From NCEH01 sp040049195 (lineage in GTDB: Bacteria > Pseudomonadota > Alphaproteobacteria > Rhizobiales > Xanthobacteraceae), in assembly GCF_040049195.1 (NCBI RefSeq), contig NZ_JBDZDL010000003.1: a stretch of 64,000 nt of DNA. One strand, given 5' to 3'. The notes beneath the pieces were generated by a model, which saw nothing but the letters and a program-made list of their open reading frames with translations, made no database searches and was not told the origin of the DNA. Both the position numbers and the translations under genes were made by a program. Below, in pieces: positions 52,136-59,644 of this stretch (positions are counted from its first letter, which is position 1; each line of letters begins with the position of its first letter).

Positions 52136-52947
52136 AACGGGTCTTCTCCTTCAGGCCGCGCATCGAACCGTGTGAGGTCGAAGGCGGCGACATCTTCAAG
52201 CAGGGCCACGAAGGCGCGGGCGCCGAAATCCGCCGCCGCCGCGCCCTTTTCCGCGCTGGCCGGGCGGGCATCGCCCATGGCGCCGGCGGGGCTCAGATCC
52301 TCGCTCATCCAGCCGAAGCCGACGGGATGGTTCGCACGCAACTGGGCGAAATCGCGCTCCATGGCGAGGCTCCAGGGGGCGAAGTCGCGCGCCTGCGCCA
52401 TGTCCACCAGATCGGGGCGGAAGGCGAGCATCAGCGAGGTCTCGATATCCCCGCCATGGATGCCGTGTGCCCGCTCCTGCGGCGCGAACAGCCCGTCCGG
52501 ATAGCCGAAACGGTGCATGGAGACATTCACCGCCAGCATCTTGTGACGCACCCGAAGCGTGCGGGACACGAGATCCATCACCGGCACATTGCCGCCGTGG
52601 GTGTTGAGCAGCACCAGGCGGCGGATGCCGGCGCGGGCCACCGCATCGCCGATCTCGGTCCAGGCGCGCAGCGCGGTTTCCGGCGACAGGGTGAGCGTGC
52701 CGGTGAAGGAGAGGTGCTCGTCGGACTTGCCCACCGCCTGGATCGGCAGGAACAGGGCTGTCATGTCCGGGCGCAGCAAGGGCAGGATGCGGTCGATATA
52801 GCCCTGGGAAATGAATGTGTCGGTGCCGAGCGGCAGATGGGGCCCATGCTGTTCCACCGCCGCGAGGGGCAAGATGGCGATCGCCGCCGCGCGGTCCAGC
52901 GCCGCGAGCGCCGGCGACGACAGCGCGGCCCAGAATCGGTGTGTCAT
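52132..52947 (-). CDS. Creatininase-family metal-dependent amidohydrolase
   Basis: A 271-residue creatininase-fold enzyme. Metal ligands appear in AAVEQHGPHLPLGTDTFI (about 29-46) and LLNTHGGNVPVMDLV. A third is DGLFAPQERAHGIHGGDIETSLML, where His and Glu complete a dinuclear site. The family includes creatininase, riboflavin-derived formamide hydrolases and mycofactocin MftE. The exact reaction here is unknown. Coupled to an Ldh-type dehydrogenase and divergent from a MarR regulator, it may belong to a small catabolic operon. Confidence 0.87.
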   Translation of the reverse strand: MTHRFWAALSSPALAALDRAAAIAILPLAAVEQHGPHLPLGTDTFISQGYIDRILPLLRPDMTALFLPIQAVGKSDEHLSFTGTLTLSPETALRAWTEIGDAVARAGIRRLVLLNTHGGNVPVMDLVSRTLRVRHKMLAVNVSMHRFGYPDGLFAPQERAHGIHGGDIETSLMLAFRPDLVDMAQARDFAPWSLAMERDFAQLRANHPVGFGWMSEDLSPAGAMGDARPASAEKGAAAADFGARAFVALLEDVAAFDLTRFDARPEGEDPL

Positions 52948-53195
52948 GGAAGAACCCGTGGCGTCATGCCGGTGTCATCGTGGTCGCGGGGCGGGCGCTT
53001 GGGGCGGCGCGCCCGCGTTTTCGGCGCGGACATTAGGAGCGTGTCTGCTGCACCGCAAGCACGCCGGCGCGGCCCTTGTCTCCCAATCGGCACAAGACCT
53101 TCGCAAAATTGTAAGCCGGCGCGTGGATAAGGTAGGCTGCGCGCGGCGATCGACGGCCTGCGGACGATTGTGCTGGGGCGCGCCAGGGGGTTGGG

Positions 53196-53687
53196 ATGAA
53201 GGATCCGATCGCAAAGACCATCGGCTACCGGCTCACACATACGGCGCGGCTGCAAAAAGCCCTGTCCGCGCGCCTGCTGGCGGACCTCGGCTTGTTTCCG
53301 GGGCAGGAATCGGTGCTGAAACTGCTGATCGACGAGGACGGCCGCACCATGGGCGATCTCGCCACGGCCTTGCGCGTGCGCCCGCCCACGGCCTCCAAGA
53401 CCATCGCCCGCCTCACGACGCAGGGCCTGGTGGAACGCCGCGCCACCGACGGCGACGGGCGCCTGGTGCGCGTGTTCCTCACCGCTGCCGGCCGCGACAA
53501 GGGCAGCGCCATCGACCATGTCTGGGAAACCCTGGAAAACGAGATGGTCGCCGGCCTCGAAAGCAAGGAACGCAAGCGCCTGCGCAAATTGCTGCGCAAG
53601 GTGGAAAAGAATCTCGCGCTGCGCCTCGGTGCCGATGGCGGCGCGGACGATGATGTCGAGCCCGCGGACGACGAAGACGACAATTGA
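53196..53687 (+). CDS. MarR-family transcriptional regulator
   Basis: A 163-residue winged-helix regulator. The DNA-binding region is DEDGRTMGDLATALRVRPPTASKTIARLTTQGLVERRATDGDGRLVRVFLTAAG at about 45-98, with the usual recognition helix and Asp-Xaa-Arg wing. The C-terminal tail is very acidic (DDDVEPADDEDDN). It is divergent from the creatininase/Ldh operon with a 248-base gap and could repress it. That gap contains loosely symmetrical CTTGT/ACAAG and CAAAATTG elements, but no clear MarR dyad. Confidence 0.88.
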   Translation: MKDPIAKTIGYRLTHTARLQKALSARLLADLGLFPGQESVLKLLIDEDGRTMGDLATALRVRPPTASKTIARLTTQGLVERRATDGDGRLVRVFLTAAGRDKGSAIDHVWETLENEMVAGLESKERKRLRKLLRKVEKNLALRLGADGGADDDVEPADDEDDN

Positions 53688-53889
53688 GCGCCGGAGCACC
53701 CTCCCGCCGGGCGGCTCTGGTTCACGCGCACGGTCCGGCGCAGGCGCCGAAAGCGCCGCGACGGCACCGCAGCCATGGCCGGCGATTTTGCCGCTCGCGC
53801 GGCCCCGCTCCGCGCGCATGGGCCATTTCCCGATCCATGCAAGATTAGAGCTTTGCCCGTGCCGCACGCTCGCGGTATTGCTTAAAATC

Positions 53890-53899
53890 TAATCGATTA
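53890..53899. promoter_or_regulatory. TAATCGATTA palindrome upstream of the SDR gene
   Basis: A 10-bp perfect palindrome with a central CG, in an AT-rich patch 37 bases before the SDR start. Central-CG dyads of this kind are typical operators of LacI-family sugar regulators. No LacI gene is near, so the assignment is tentative. Confidence 0.35.
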
Positions 53900-53935
53900 A
53901 GAGCCGAATCTTCACTTCGGCCGGAAAGGGGAGCC

Positions 53936-54688
53936 ATGTCCAACGCCATCGATCTCAATGGACGCTGCGCGGTCGTTACCGGAGGGGCGCAGGGCATCGG
54001 CCGCGCCGTGGTGGAGCGCTTCCTCGCCTCCGGCGCCAAGGTCGCCATCTGGGACCGCGACGCCGGCCTGGCGCAGAGCGTCGCGGACACGCTCGGCCGC
54101 GACAAGGTGGTGCCCGTGGCGGTGGACGTGACCAGCCTCGCCGAGGTGGAGCGCGCCCGCGACGAAACCCTCGCCGCGCTCGGGGCGATCCATATCCTCG
54201 TCAACAATGCCGGCATCGCCGGACCCAATCATAAGACGTGGGACTATCCCGCCGACGCCTGGGCGCAGGTGATGGCGATCAATCTCAACGGCCCGTTCCA
54301 TTGCTGCCGCGCCGTGGTGCCGGGCATGATCGCCCAGAATTACGGGCGCATTGTCAATGTGGCCTCCATCGCCGGCAAGGAAGGCAATCCCAACGCCTCG
54401 GCCTATTCCGCTTCCAAGGCCGGCGTGATCGCATTGACGAAATCGCTGGGCAAGGAACTGGCGGAATATGATATCGCGGTGAATTGCGTCACCCCCGCCG
54501 CAGCCAAGACCGCCATCTTCGACCAGATCAGCGAACAGCACATCGCCTACATGCTCTCGAAGATTCCCCGCAACCGCTTCCTCAAGGTCGACGAAGCCGC
54601 CGCCACCATTGCATTCGCCGCCTCGGCGGACTGCTCCTTCACCACCGGCGCCGTGTTCGACCTGTCGGGGGGCCGCGCCACCTATTGA
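53936..54688 (+). CDS. SDR-family NAD(P)-dependent oxidoreductase
   Basis: A 250-residue classical short-chain dehydrogenase. The cofactor motif is VTGGAQGIG at about 15-23, NNAG at about 90-93, and the catalytic SIAGKEGNPNASAYSASKAG contains Ser, Tyr and Lys in the YxxxK arrangement. VNCVTPAAAKTAIFDQI differs from the usual PG motif by an Ala-Ala-Ala-Lys stretch. Several related sequences are sugar-acid dehydrogenases such as 2-keto-3-deoxy-L-fuconate or L-rhamnonate dehydrogenases, but the substrate here is not certain. It is followed 40 bases later by a DMT permease gene on the same strand. Confidence 0.9.
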   Translation: MSNAIDLNGRCAVVTGGAQGIGRAVVERFLASGAKVAIWDRDAGLAQSVADTLGRDKVVPVAVDVTSLAEVERARDETLAALGAIHILVNNAGIAGPNHKTWDYPADAWAQVMAINLNGPFHCCRAVVPGMIAQNYGRIVNVASIAGKEGNPNASAYSASKAGVIALTKSLGKELAEYDIAVNCVTPAAAKTAIFDQISEQHIAYMLSKIPRNRFLKVDEAAATIAFAASADCSFTTGAVFDLSGGRATY

Positions 54689-54728
54689 CCAGCAGCGCCG
54701 CGCGGGCCGCGGCGCCGGGAAGCCTTCC

Positions 54729-55658
54729 ATGAACATCGCCGGACACAAGGTGCAGGTCTCGGGGCGGCGCGATTCGACGCTCGTCGGCATCGGCCTCATG
54801 TGCCTGGCGGTGATCTGCTTCGCGCTCAGCGACGCGACGGCCAAATGGCTCAGCGGGCACGTGAACGTGTTCGTCGTGGTGTGGGCGCGCTATGTGGTGC
54901 AGTTCGTCCTGGCGCTTCTGGTGTTCAATCCCTGGACCGTGCCGGGGCTGATGCGCACGCGCCGGCCGGGGCTGCAATTGTTCCGCTCCGCCTTACTGTT
55001 TGCCTGCACCGCGCTCAATTTCTACGCCCTGCAATATCTGCAGCTCGACCAGACCGTCTCCATCATGTTCTCGACCCCCTTCTTCGTCGCCTTGTTCGCC
55101 GGGCCGATGCTGGGCGAATGGATCGGGGTGCGGCGGTGGGCGGCGATCCTGGTCGGCTTTGCCGGCATCGTGCTGGTGGCGCGGCCGGGCGTGGGCGGCA
55201 TCCATCCCGCCGCGCTGCTCTCGCTGGCGGCGGCGGTCTGCTATTCGCTCTACGGCATCACCACGCGCATGCTGGCGGCGACCGACGCCTCCGCGACCAC
55301 CTTGTTCTATTCCTCCCTGGTGGGCGCGGTGGTGGCCTCGGTGCCGCTGTTCTGGGTGTGGGAAACACCGCACGAGCCGATGGTGTTCGGCGCCATGCTG
55401 GAATTGGGCGTGGTGGTGGGCGCGGGGCATTTTCTGCTCATCCTCGCCCACGCCCGCGCGCCGGCGGCGACGCTCTCGCCCTTCATCTACACCCAGATCA
55501 TTTCCATGATCGTCCTGGGCTGGCTGATGTTCGGCAATCTGCCGAGCGGATGGACGCTGGCGGGGGCGGCGGTGGTGGTGAGTTCGGGAATCTATCTTCT
55601 CTTGCAGGAGCGAAAAGACCGGGCGCGCAAGACCCTCTATGCGACGACGCCCGAGTGA
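54729..55658 (+). CDS. DMT-superfamily (EamA) permease
   Basis: A 309-residue permease with about ten hydrophobic segments arranged as two EamA halves. The first is GIGLMCLAVICFALSDATAKWLSG. The second is LLSLAAAVCYSLYGITTRMLAATDASATTLFYSS. SFMFSTPFF-like (SIMFSTPFFVALFAGPMLGEWIGVRRW) precedes the conserved turn. Substrate unknown, possibly a metabolite of the neighbouring SDR. The ATG at 54729 lies 40 bases after the SDR stop, suggesting co-transcription. Confidence 0.88.
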   Translation: MNIAGHKVQVSGRRDSTLVGIGLMCLAVICFALSDATAKWLSGHVNVFVVVWARYVVQFVLALLVFNPWTVPGLMRTRRPGLQLFRSALLFACTALNFYALQYLQLDQTVSIMFSTPFFVALFAGPMLGEWIGVRRWAAILVGFAGIVLVARPGVGGIHPAALLSLAAAVCYSLYGITTRMLAATDASATTLFYSSLVGAVVASVPLFWVWETPHEPMVFGAMLELGVVVGAGHFLLILAHARAPAATLSPFIYTQIISMIVLGWLMFGNLPSGWTLAGAAVVVSSGIYLLLQERKDRARKTLYATTPE

Positions 55659-55742
55659 GGAAACAGGGAAAAGTCCCGCCGCTTCCTCGCTTTCGTCAAA
55701 TTAGGCCTTATGCTGCAAGGCACAGAATTCGGACCGCCATCC

Positions 55743-56609
55743 ATGCCCGCCCCCCATTTGCTCGTCGTTGAAGGAAATACCGCCGACGCCCGCGCCCGCC
55801 AGGTGAAGTTCGGTGGCGAGGCGGCGAGCGAAGGGTATGCCCGCCTGCTGCGCGACCTTTGCCCCGGTGCCGTGGTCGATATCTGCTATCCGGCCGACCC
55901 CGGCGCCAATCTGCCCGACGCGGGCGGGCTCGAGGGCTATGACGGCATCGCCATCACCGGCTCCTCGCTCAACATCTACAATGGCGGCCTGCCCATCGAG
56001 CAGCAGATCGAACTGCTGCGCACCGCCTTCACCACCGGCACGCCGGTGTTCGGCAGTTGCTGGGGCCTGCAGCTCATCACGGTTTCGGCCGGCGGCGTGG
56101 TGCGGCGCAATCCGCGCGGGCGGGAGGTCGGCTTCGGCCGCCGCATCCGCATGACCGAGCACGGCGAACGCCATCCCATCTTCATCGGCAAGCCGCGCGT
56201 GTTCGAGGCCATGACCGTGCATCTGGACGAGGTGGAAACCTTGCCGGAGGGCGCGCGCCTGCTCGCCACCAACGACCATTCGCAGGTTCAGGCCGCCGAA
56301 ATCCCGGCCGGCGCCAGCACCGCCTGGGCGGTGCAATACCATCCCGAATATCCGTTCCGGGAAATGGCCGCCATCTTCCGGCGGCTGAGCCCCTCCCTGG
56401 TGGCGGAGGGCTTCTTCCAGGACGAGGAGGCGCAGGAGAGCTTCATCGGCGATCTTGAGACGCTCGAGCGCGAGCCCGGCAACCAGCCGCTGGTGTGGCG
56501 TCACGGGGTGGACGGGGCCGTGATCTCCAAGGATCTGCGCACGGTCGAAATCCGCAATTGGATCGAACAGCTCGTGCTTCCCACCCGCGCGGCGCGCGGG
56601 CGGGGCTGA
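55743..56609 (+). CDS. Class I glutamine amidotransferase-like protein
   Basis: About 288 residues. GATase1 signature GSCWGLQLITVSAGG holds the nucleophile Cys near residue 101, and AVQYHPEYPFREMAAIF carries the catalytic His and Glu. The N-terminus HLLVVEGNTADARARQVKFGG and GLEGYDGIAITGSSLNIYNG fit GMP synthase/gamma-glutamyl hydrolase-like stand-alone amidotransferases. The C-terminal 70 residues are an extra helical tail. Start 55743 is preferred; an ATG at 55710 would add 11 residues. The role is unknown. Confidence 0.82.
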   Translation: MPAPHLLVVEGNTADARARQVKFGGEAASEGYARLLRDLCPGAVVDICYPADPGANLPDAGGLEGYDGIAITGSSLNIYNGGLPIEQQIELLRTAFTTGTPVFGSCWGLQLITVSAGGVVRRNPRGREVGFGRRIRMTEHGERHPIFIGKPRVFEAMTVHLDEVETLPEGARLLATNDHSQVQAAEIPAGASTAWAVQYHPEYPFREMAAIFRRLSPSLVAEGFFQDEEAQESFIGDLETLEREPGNQPLVWRHGVDGAVISKDLRTVEIRNWIEQLVLPTRAARGRG

Positions 56610-56645
56610 CGGCGCCTTCGCGCACCGCGCCACTATGCGCCGGGC

Positions 56646-56663
56646 GGCCCGCGCCGGCGGGCC
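56646..56663. terminator. Hairpin between convergent amidotransferase and TPP-enzyme genes
   Basis: GGCCCGC (56646-56652) pairs with GCGGGCC (56657-56663) over a 4-base loop in the 116-base convergent gap. No T tract, so it is only a possible weak terminator. Confidence 0.4.
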
Positions 56664-56685
56664 CGGCTCCGCGAAACCAGGCCTG

Positions 56686-56741
56686 AGACGAGCCGCTTTA
56701 GACGAGCCGCGTTAGATGAGCGACCTCAGATGAGCGGCGGC
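56686..56741. repeat. Four 14-bp tandem repeats across the end of the TPP-enzyme gene
   Basis: Units AGACGAGCCGCTTT, AGACGAGCCGCGTT, AGATGAGCGACCTC and AGATGAGCGGCGGC run head to tail. The copy at the right lies inside the coding end, and the stop codon sits at the junction (56726-56728). On the minus strand the three outer units extend past the stop, as if the gene's last codons had been copied outward. Confidence 0.75.
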
Positions 56742-58372
56742 ACATCGGCCGTGATCGGCACCTCGATCACCACCGGGCCGTCGCCCGTGAAGCCGGCGGC
56801 GACGCGGGCCTTCAACGCCGCGAGATCGGAAATCCGCTCGGCATCGCAGCCATAGCCCTTGGCGAGACTGACGATGTCGATGCCGGGAATGTCGAGCCCC
56901 GGCACGCCGGGCGTCTCTTCCAGCACCGCGAACGACTTCAGGATGCCGTACTGCCCGTTGCGCAGCACGATGAAGACGATGGGCAGCTTGTTCTGCGCCG
57001 CGGTCCAGAGCGACTGCACGGAATATTGGAACGAGCCGTCGCCGATCACCATGAGCACCGGCCGCTTGCGCCCCGTGTCCCGCTCGCCGAGCGCGATGCC
57101 CACCGAGGCGGGCAGGTTCCAGCCGAGGCCGCCCGAGGCGAAGGTGAAGAAGGTCGCCGGCTCGGTGATCGGCCAGTGGCGATGCAGATCCGCGAGGTTG
57201 GAGGGCGATTCCTCCACCAGCACCGCATGGGCGGGCCGCACCTCGGCGAGCGCCGCGAACACGTCGGCGGCGGTGGGCACGCCGTCCTTGCCGCCCGGCG
57301 CCTGTTCGGGATGAACCGCCGGGTGCGGCGCCATGCGATGCGGCAGCGGCGCACCGCGGCTCGCTTTCGCGGGAGCGGAGGGGGCTGACACCAGCTCCAG
57401 CAGCGCCTGCGTCGCCAGCACCGCGTCGCCCACCAGGCTGTCGCCCACCGGCGCGCGGGCGGTCTCGGCCGGGTCGTCGGAAATGTGCAGCAGCTTCAAT
57501 CCGGCGGGCAGGTAGTCGCCGGCCACATAGGGATAATAGCGGAACACCGGCGCGCCGATGACGATGGCGACGTCATGGCCTTCCAGGCGCGCGCTCAGCG
57601 GGCCGATGGCGAACGGCAGGCCGCCGGCGAACAGGGGATGATCCTCCGGAAACGGCGCGCGCTCGCTCGCCGGGGCGGCCCATACGGTCGCGCCCAGCTT
57701 CTCGGCCAGGGCCACCGCCGCCGGCCAGCCAGCGCCGCGATCGATGGCGGCGCCGAAGATCAGCGCCGGCGCCTTGGCCTGGGAGAGGATCGCGGCGAAC
57801 GCCTTCAGCCGGTCGAAATCGGGGGCGACGCGATGGCTCACCGTGCGCACCACGGCGGTGCCTTCCAGCGGCTTGTCCCAATCGTCCAGCGGCAGGGACA
57901 GGAACACCGGGCCTGCGGGCGCCTGCAGGGCGGTGGCATAGGCGCGCATGAAGGCGGCGGGCACGTCCTCGGCGCGGGCGGGCTCATAGGCCCATTTCAC
58001 CCAAGGGCGCGGCAGGAGCGTGGAATCCACATTGGTCAGCCACGGCTCCATCAGCAGCATCTCGCGGGTCTGCTGTCCGGCGGTGACGATGAGCGGCGTC
58101 TTGTTGAGGCTCGCCGTGATGAGATTGCCCATGGCATTGCCGAGGCCGGCGGCGGTGTGGACGTTCACGATCGCCGGCTTGCCGGTGGCCTGGGCGTAGC
58201 CGTCCGCGATGGCGATGGCGGAAGCTTCCTGAAGGGCGAGGTGATAGGTGAAATCGGAGGGGAAATCCTTGAGGAAGGTTTCCTCGGTCGATCCGGGGTT
58301 CCCGAAGAAGGTCGTAAGGCCAAGCTTACGCAACAGATCGTGGGTTACCGAGCGCACGGTCGAGTCGGTCAT
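56726..58372 (-). CDS. mdlC: Benzoylformate-decarboxylase-like TPP enzyme
   Basis: A 548-residue thiamine-pyrophosphate enzyme with high similarity to mandelate-pathway benzoylformate decarboxylase. It shows GNPGSTEETFLKDFP (Ser28), LALQEASAIAIADGYAQA (cofactor Glu49), VNVHTAAGLGNAMG (His72) and GDGSFQYSVQSLWTAAQNKLPIVFIVLRNGQYG (TPP/Mg motif). The second catalytic His of the Pseudomonas enzyme (His281 in VFRYH) is Tyr280 here (VFRYY). The reaction may therefore be a decarboxylation or carboligation of a related 2-oxo acid rather than benzoylformate itself. No mandelate genes are nearby, so the pathway is unknown. Confidence 0.82.
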   Translation of the reverse strand: MTDSTVRSVTHDLLRKLGLTTFFGNPGSTEETFLKDFPSDFTYHLALQEASAIAIADGYAQATGKPAIVNVHTAAGLGNAMGNLITASLNKTPLIVTAGQQTREMLLMEPWLTNVDSTLLPRPWVKWAYEPARAEDVPAAFMRAYATALQAPAGPVFLSLPLDDWDKPLEGTAVVRTVSHRVAPDFDRLKAFAAILSQAKAPALIFGAAIDRGAGWPAAVALAEKLGATVWAAPASERAPFPEDHPLFAGGLPFAIGPLSARLEGHDVAIVIGAPVFRYYPYVAGDYLPAGLKLLHISDDPAETARAPVGDSLVGDAVLATQALLELVSAPSAPAKASRGAPLPHRMAPHPAVHPEQAPGGKDGVPTAADVFAALAEVRPAHAVLVEESPSNLADLHRHWPITEPATFFTFASGGLGWNLPASVGIALGERDTGRKRPVLMVIGDGSFQYSVQSLWTAAQNKLPIVFIVLRNGQYGILKSFAVLEETPGVPGLDIPGIDIVSLAKGYGCDAERISDLAALKARVAAGFTGDGPVVIEVPITADVPPLI

Positions 58373-58741
58373 GCTTCCTCCAATCCGGCAGATGGATGTC
58401 CGGCACCGATTACATCACACAGACAACTTTCCTTAGGATGCCCTCCATTTCCAGGGCGACCTTCAACTGTCCCCCGAAAACGATTCGCCGGAAAGATCTG
58501 CATGAAATGTGCGGCGGGCGCCGGACACGGGTGGCCCGGCGTGTCGGCGGGCAAGGGCCGGACGGAAGCCGCCCGCCACGCGCCTCGCGTGCCGTGGATT
58601 CATCGATCGCGAACGTTCGCGCGAAAAGCCGGTTTCATCCGCCGAAAAGCCGGCGAGACGGCGCACGAAACCGCCATTCGTCTTCGCCAAGCCCTTGTTT
58701 CACGTGAAACATTTTGCCAGCGACTGCCGCAAGCGCGAGCG
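58373..58741. other. Intergenic region carrying a parS centromere site
   Basis: 369 bases between the TPP-enzyme and HMG-CoA lyase genes without a supported ORF. The most notable content is the 16-bp parS palindrome at 58696-58711. The part 58400-58500 is moderately AT-rich and likely holds the promoter of the TPP-enzyme gene. Confidence 0.55.
58696..58711. other. parS: parS site (ParB/Spo0J centromere)
   Basis: TGTTTCACGTGAAACA is a perfect 16-bp palindrome identical to the conserved bacterial parS consensus recognised by chromosomal ParB. It lies in an intergenic gap, with no T-run or gene end beside it that would suggest another function. With equal base frequencies, about 0.000015 matches to a fixed 16-mer are expected in 64 kb. 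ParB loads here and spreads, and with ParA and SMC helps move the origin region. Chromosomal parS sites cluster near oriC. Confidence 0.92.
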
Positions 58742-59644
58742 CTAGAGCTTCGCCGCCAGCGCCTGCGCCACCTTGGAGGCCGGCACCCGCCCGAGCGCGG
58801 CGGTGATGTCCCGGCCTGCGGCGGCGAGCTTGTCCAGATCCACGCCCGTCTCGATGCCGAGGCCCTCCAGCATGTAGACCAGGTCCTCGGTGGCGAGATT
58901 GCCGGAGGCGCCCTTGGCATAGGGGCAGCCGCCGAGCCCCGCCACCGCGCTGTCCACCACGCCGATGCCGAGATCGAGGCAGGACAGCACATTGGCGAGC
59001 GCCTGCCCGTAGGTGTCGTGGAAATGCACCGCCGTGCGCTCCACCCCGATCGCCTCCACCACCGCCCCCGCCATGGCCTTCGCCTTGTCCGGCGTGCCGA
59101 CGCCGATGGTATCGCCGAGCGAGATTTCGTAGCAGCCCATCTCCACCAAGGCGCGCGAGACCTCCACCACTTTCTCGACCGGTACCGCGCCCTGATAGGG
59201 GCAGCCGAGTACGCAGCTCACATAGCCGCGCACCGCGATGCCCGCGACGGCGGCGGCCGTGATGACGGGAACGAAGCGCTCCAGGCTCTCGGCGATGGAG
59301 CAATTGATATTGCGCTGGCTGAACGCCTCCGAGGCGGCGGCGAACACCGCGATTTCGGAGACGCCGCTTTCCAGCGCCCCCTCGAGCCCCTTCATATTGG
59401 GCACCAGCACCGGATAGCGCACGGTTTCGCGCGGCCGGATGGCCGCCAGAACCTGCGCCGTATCCGCCATCTGCGGCACCCATTTGGGGGAAACGAAGCT
59501 GCCCGCCTCGATGGTGGTGAGGCCGGCATCGGCCAGCGCCTCGATGAGCGCCACCTTGGCCGCGAGCGGAACGGTGCCCGGCTCGTTCTGCAAGCCGTCG
59601 CGCGGCCCCACCTCGACGATGCGCACCCGCTCCGGCCGGCTCAC
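58742..59644 (-). CDS. liuE: Hydroxymethylglutaryl-CoA lyase
   Basis: A 300-residue TIM-barrel lyase splitting HMG-CoA into acetyl-CoA and acetoacetate, the last step of leucine breakdown. It starts with VRIVEVGPRDGLQNE (metal-binding Asp), has VSCVLGCPYQGAVP and CYEISLGDTIGVGTP, a HxH metal site in VHFHDTYGQALAN, and the active-site signature SAVAGLGGCPYAKGASGN with the catalytic Cys. The start is a GTG that overlaps the liuD stop. The acetoacetate produced could feed the acetoacetate decarboxylase or the PHB cycle encoded elsewhere in the window. Confidence 0.94.
   Translation of the reverse strand: MSRPERVRIVEVGPRDGLQNEPGTVPLAAKVALIEALADAGLTTIEAGSFVSPKWVPQMADTAQVLAAIRPRETVRYPVLVPNMKGLEGALESGVSEIAVFAAASEAFSQRNINCSIAESLERFVPVITAAAVAGIAVRGYVSCVLGCPYQGAVPVEKVVEVSRALVEMGCYEISLGDTIGVGTPDKAKAMAGAVVEAIGVERTAVHFHDTYGQALANVLSCLDLGIGVVDSAVAGLGGCPYAKGASGNLATEDLVYMLEGLGIETGVDLDKLAAAGRDITAALGRVPASKVAQALAAKL

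Noticed and set aside
54853..54870. GGGCACGTGAACGTG considered as a second parS site
   Set aside because: Only the central CACGTGAA matches, and the left half of the palindrome is lost. It lies inside the DMT permease coding sequence.
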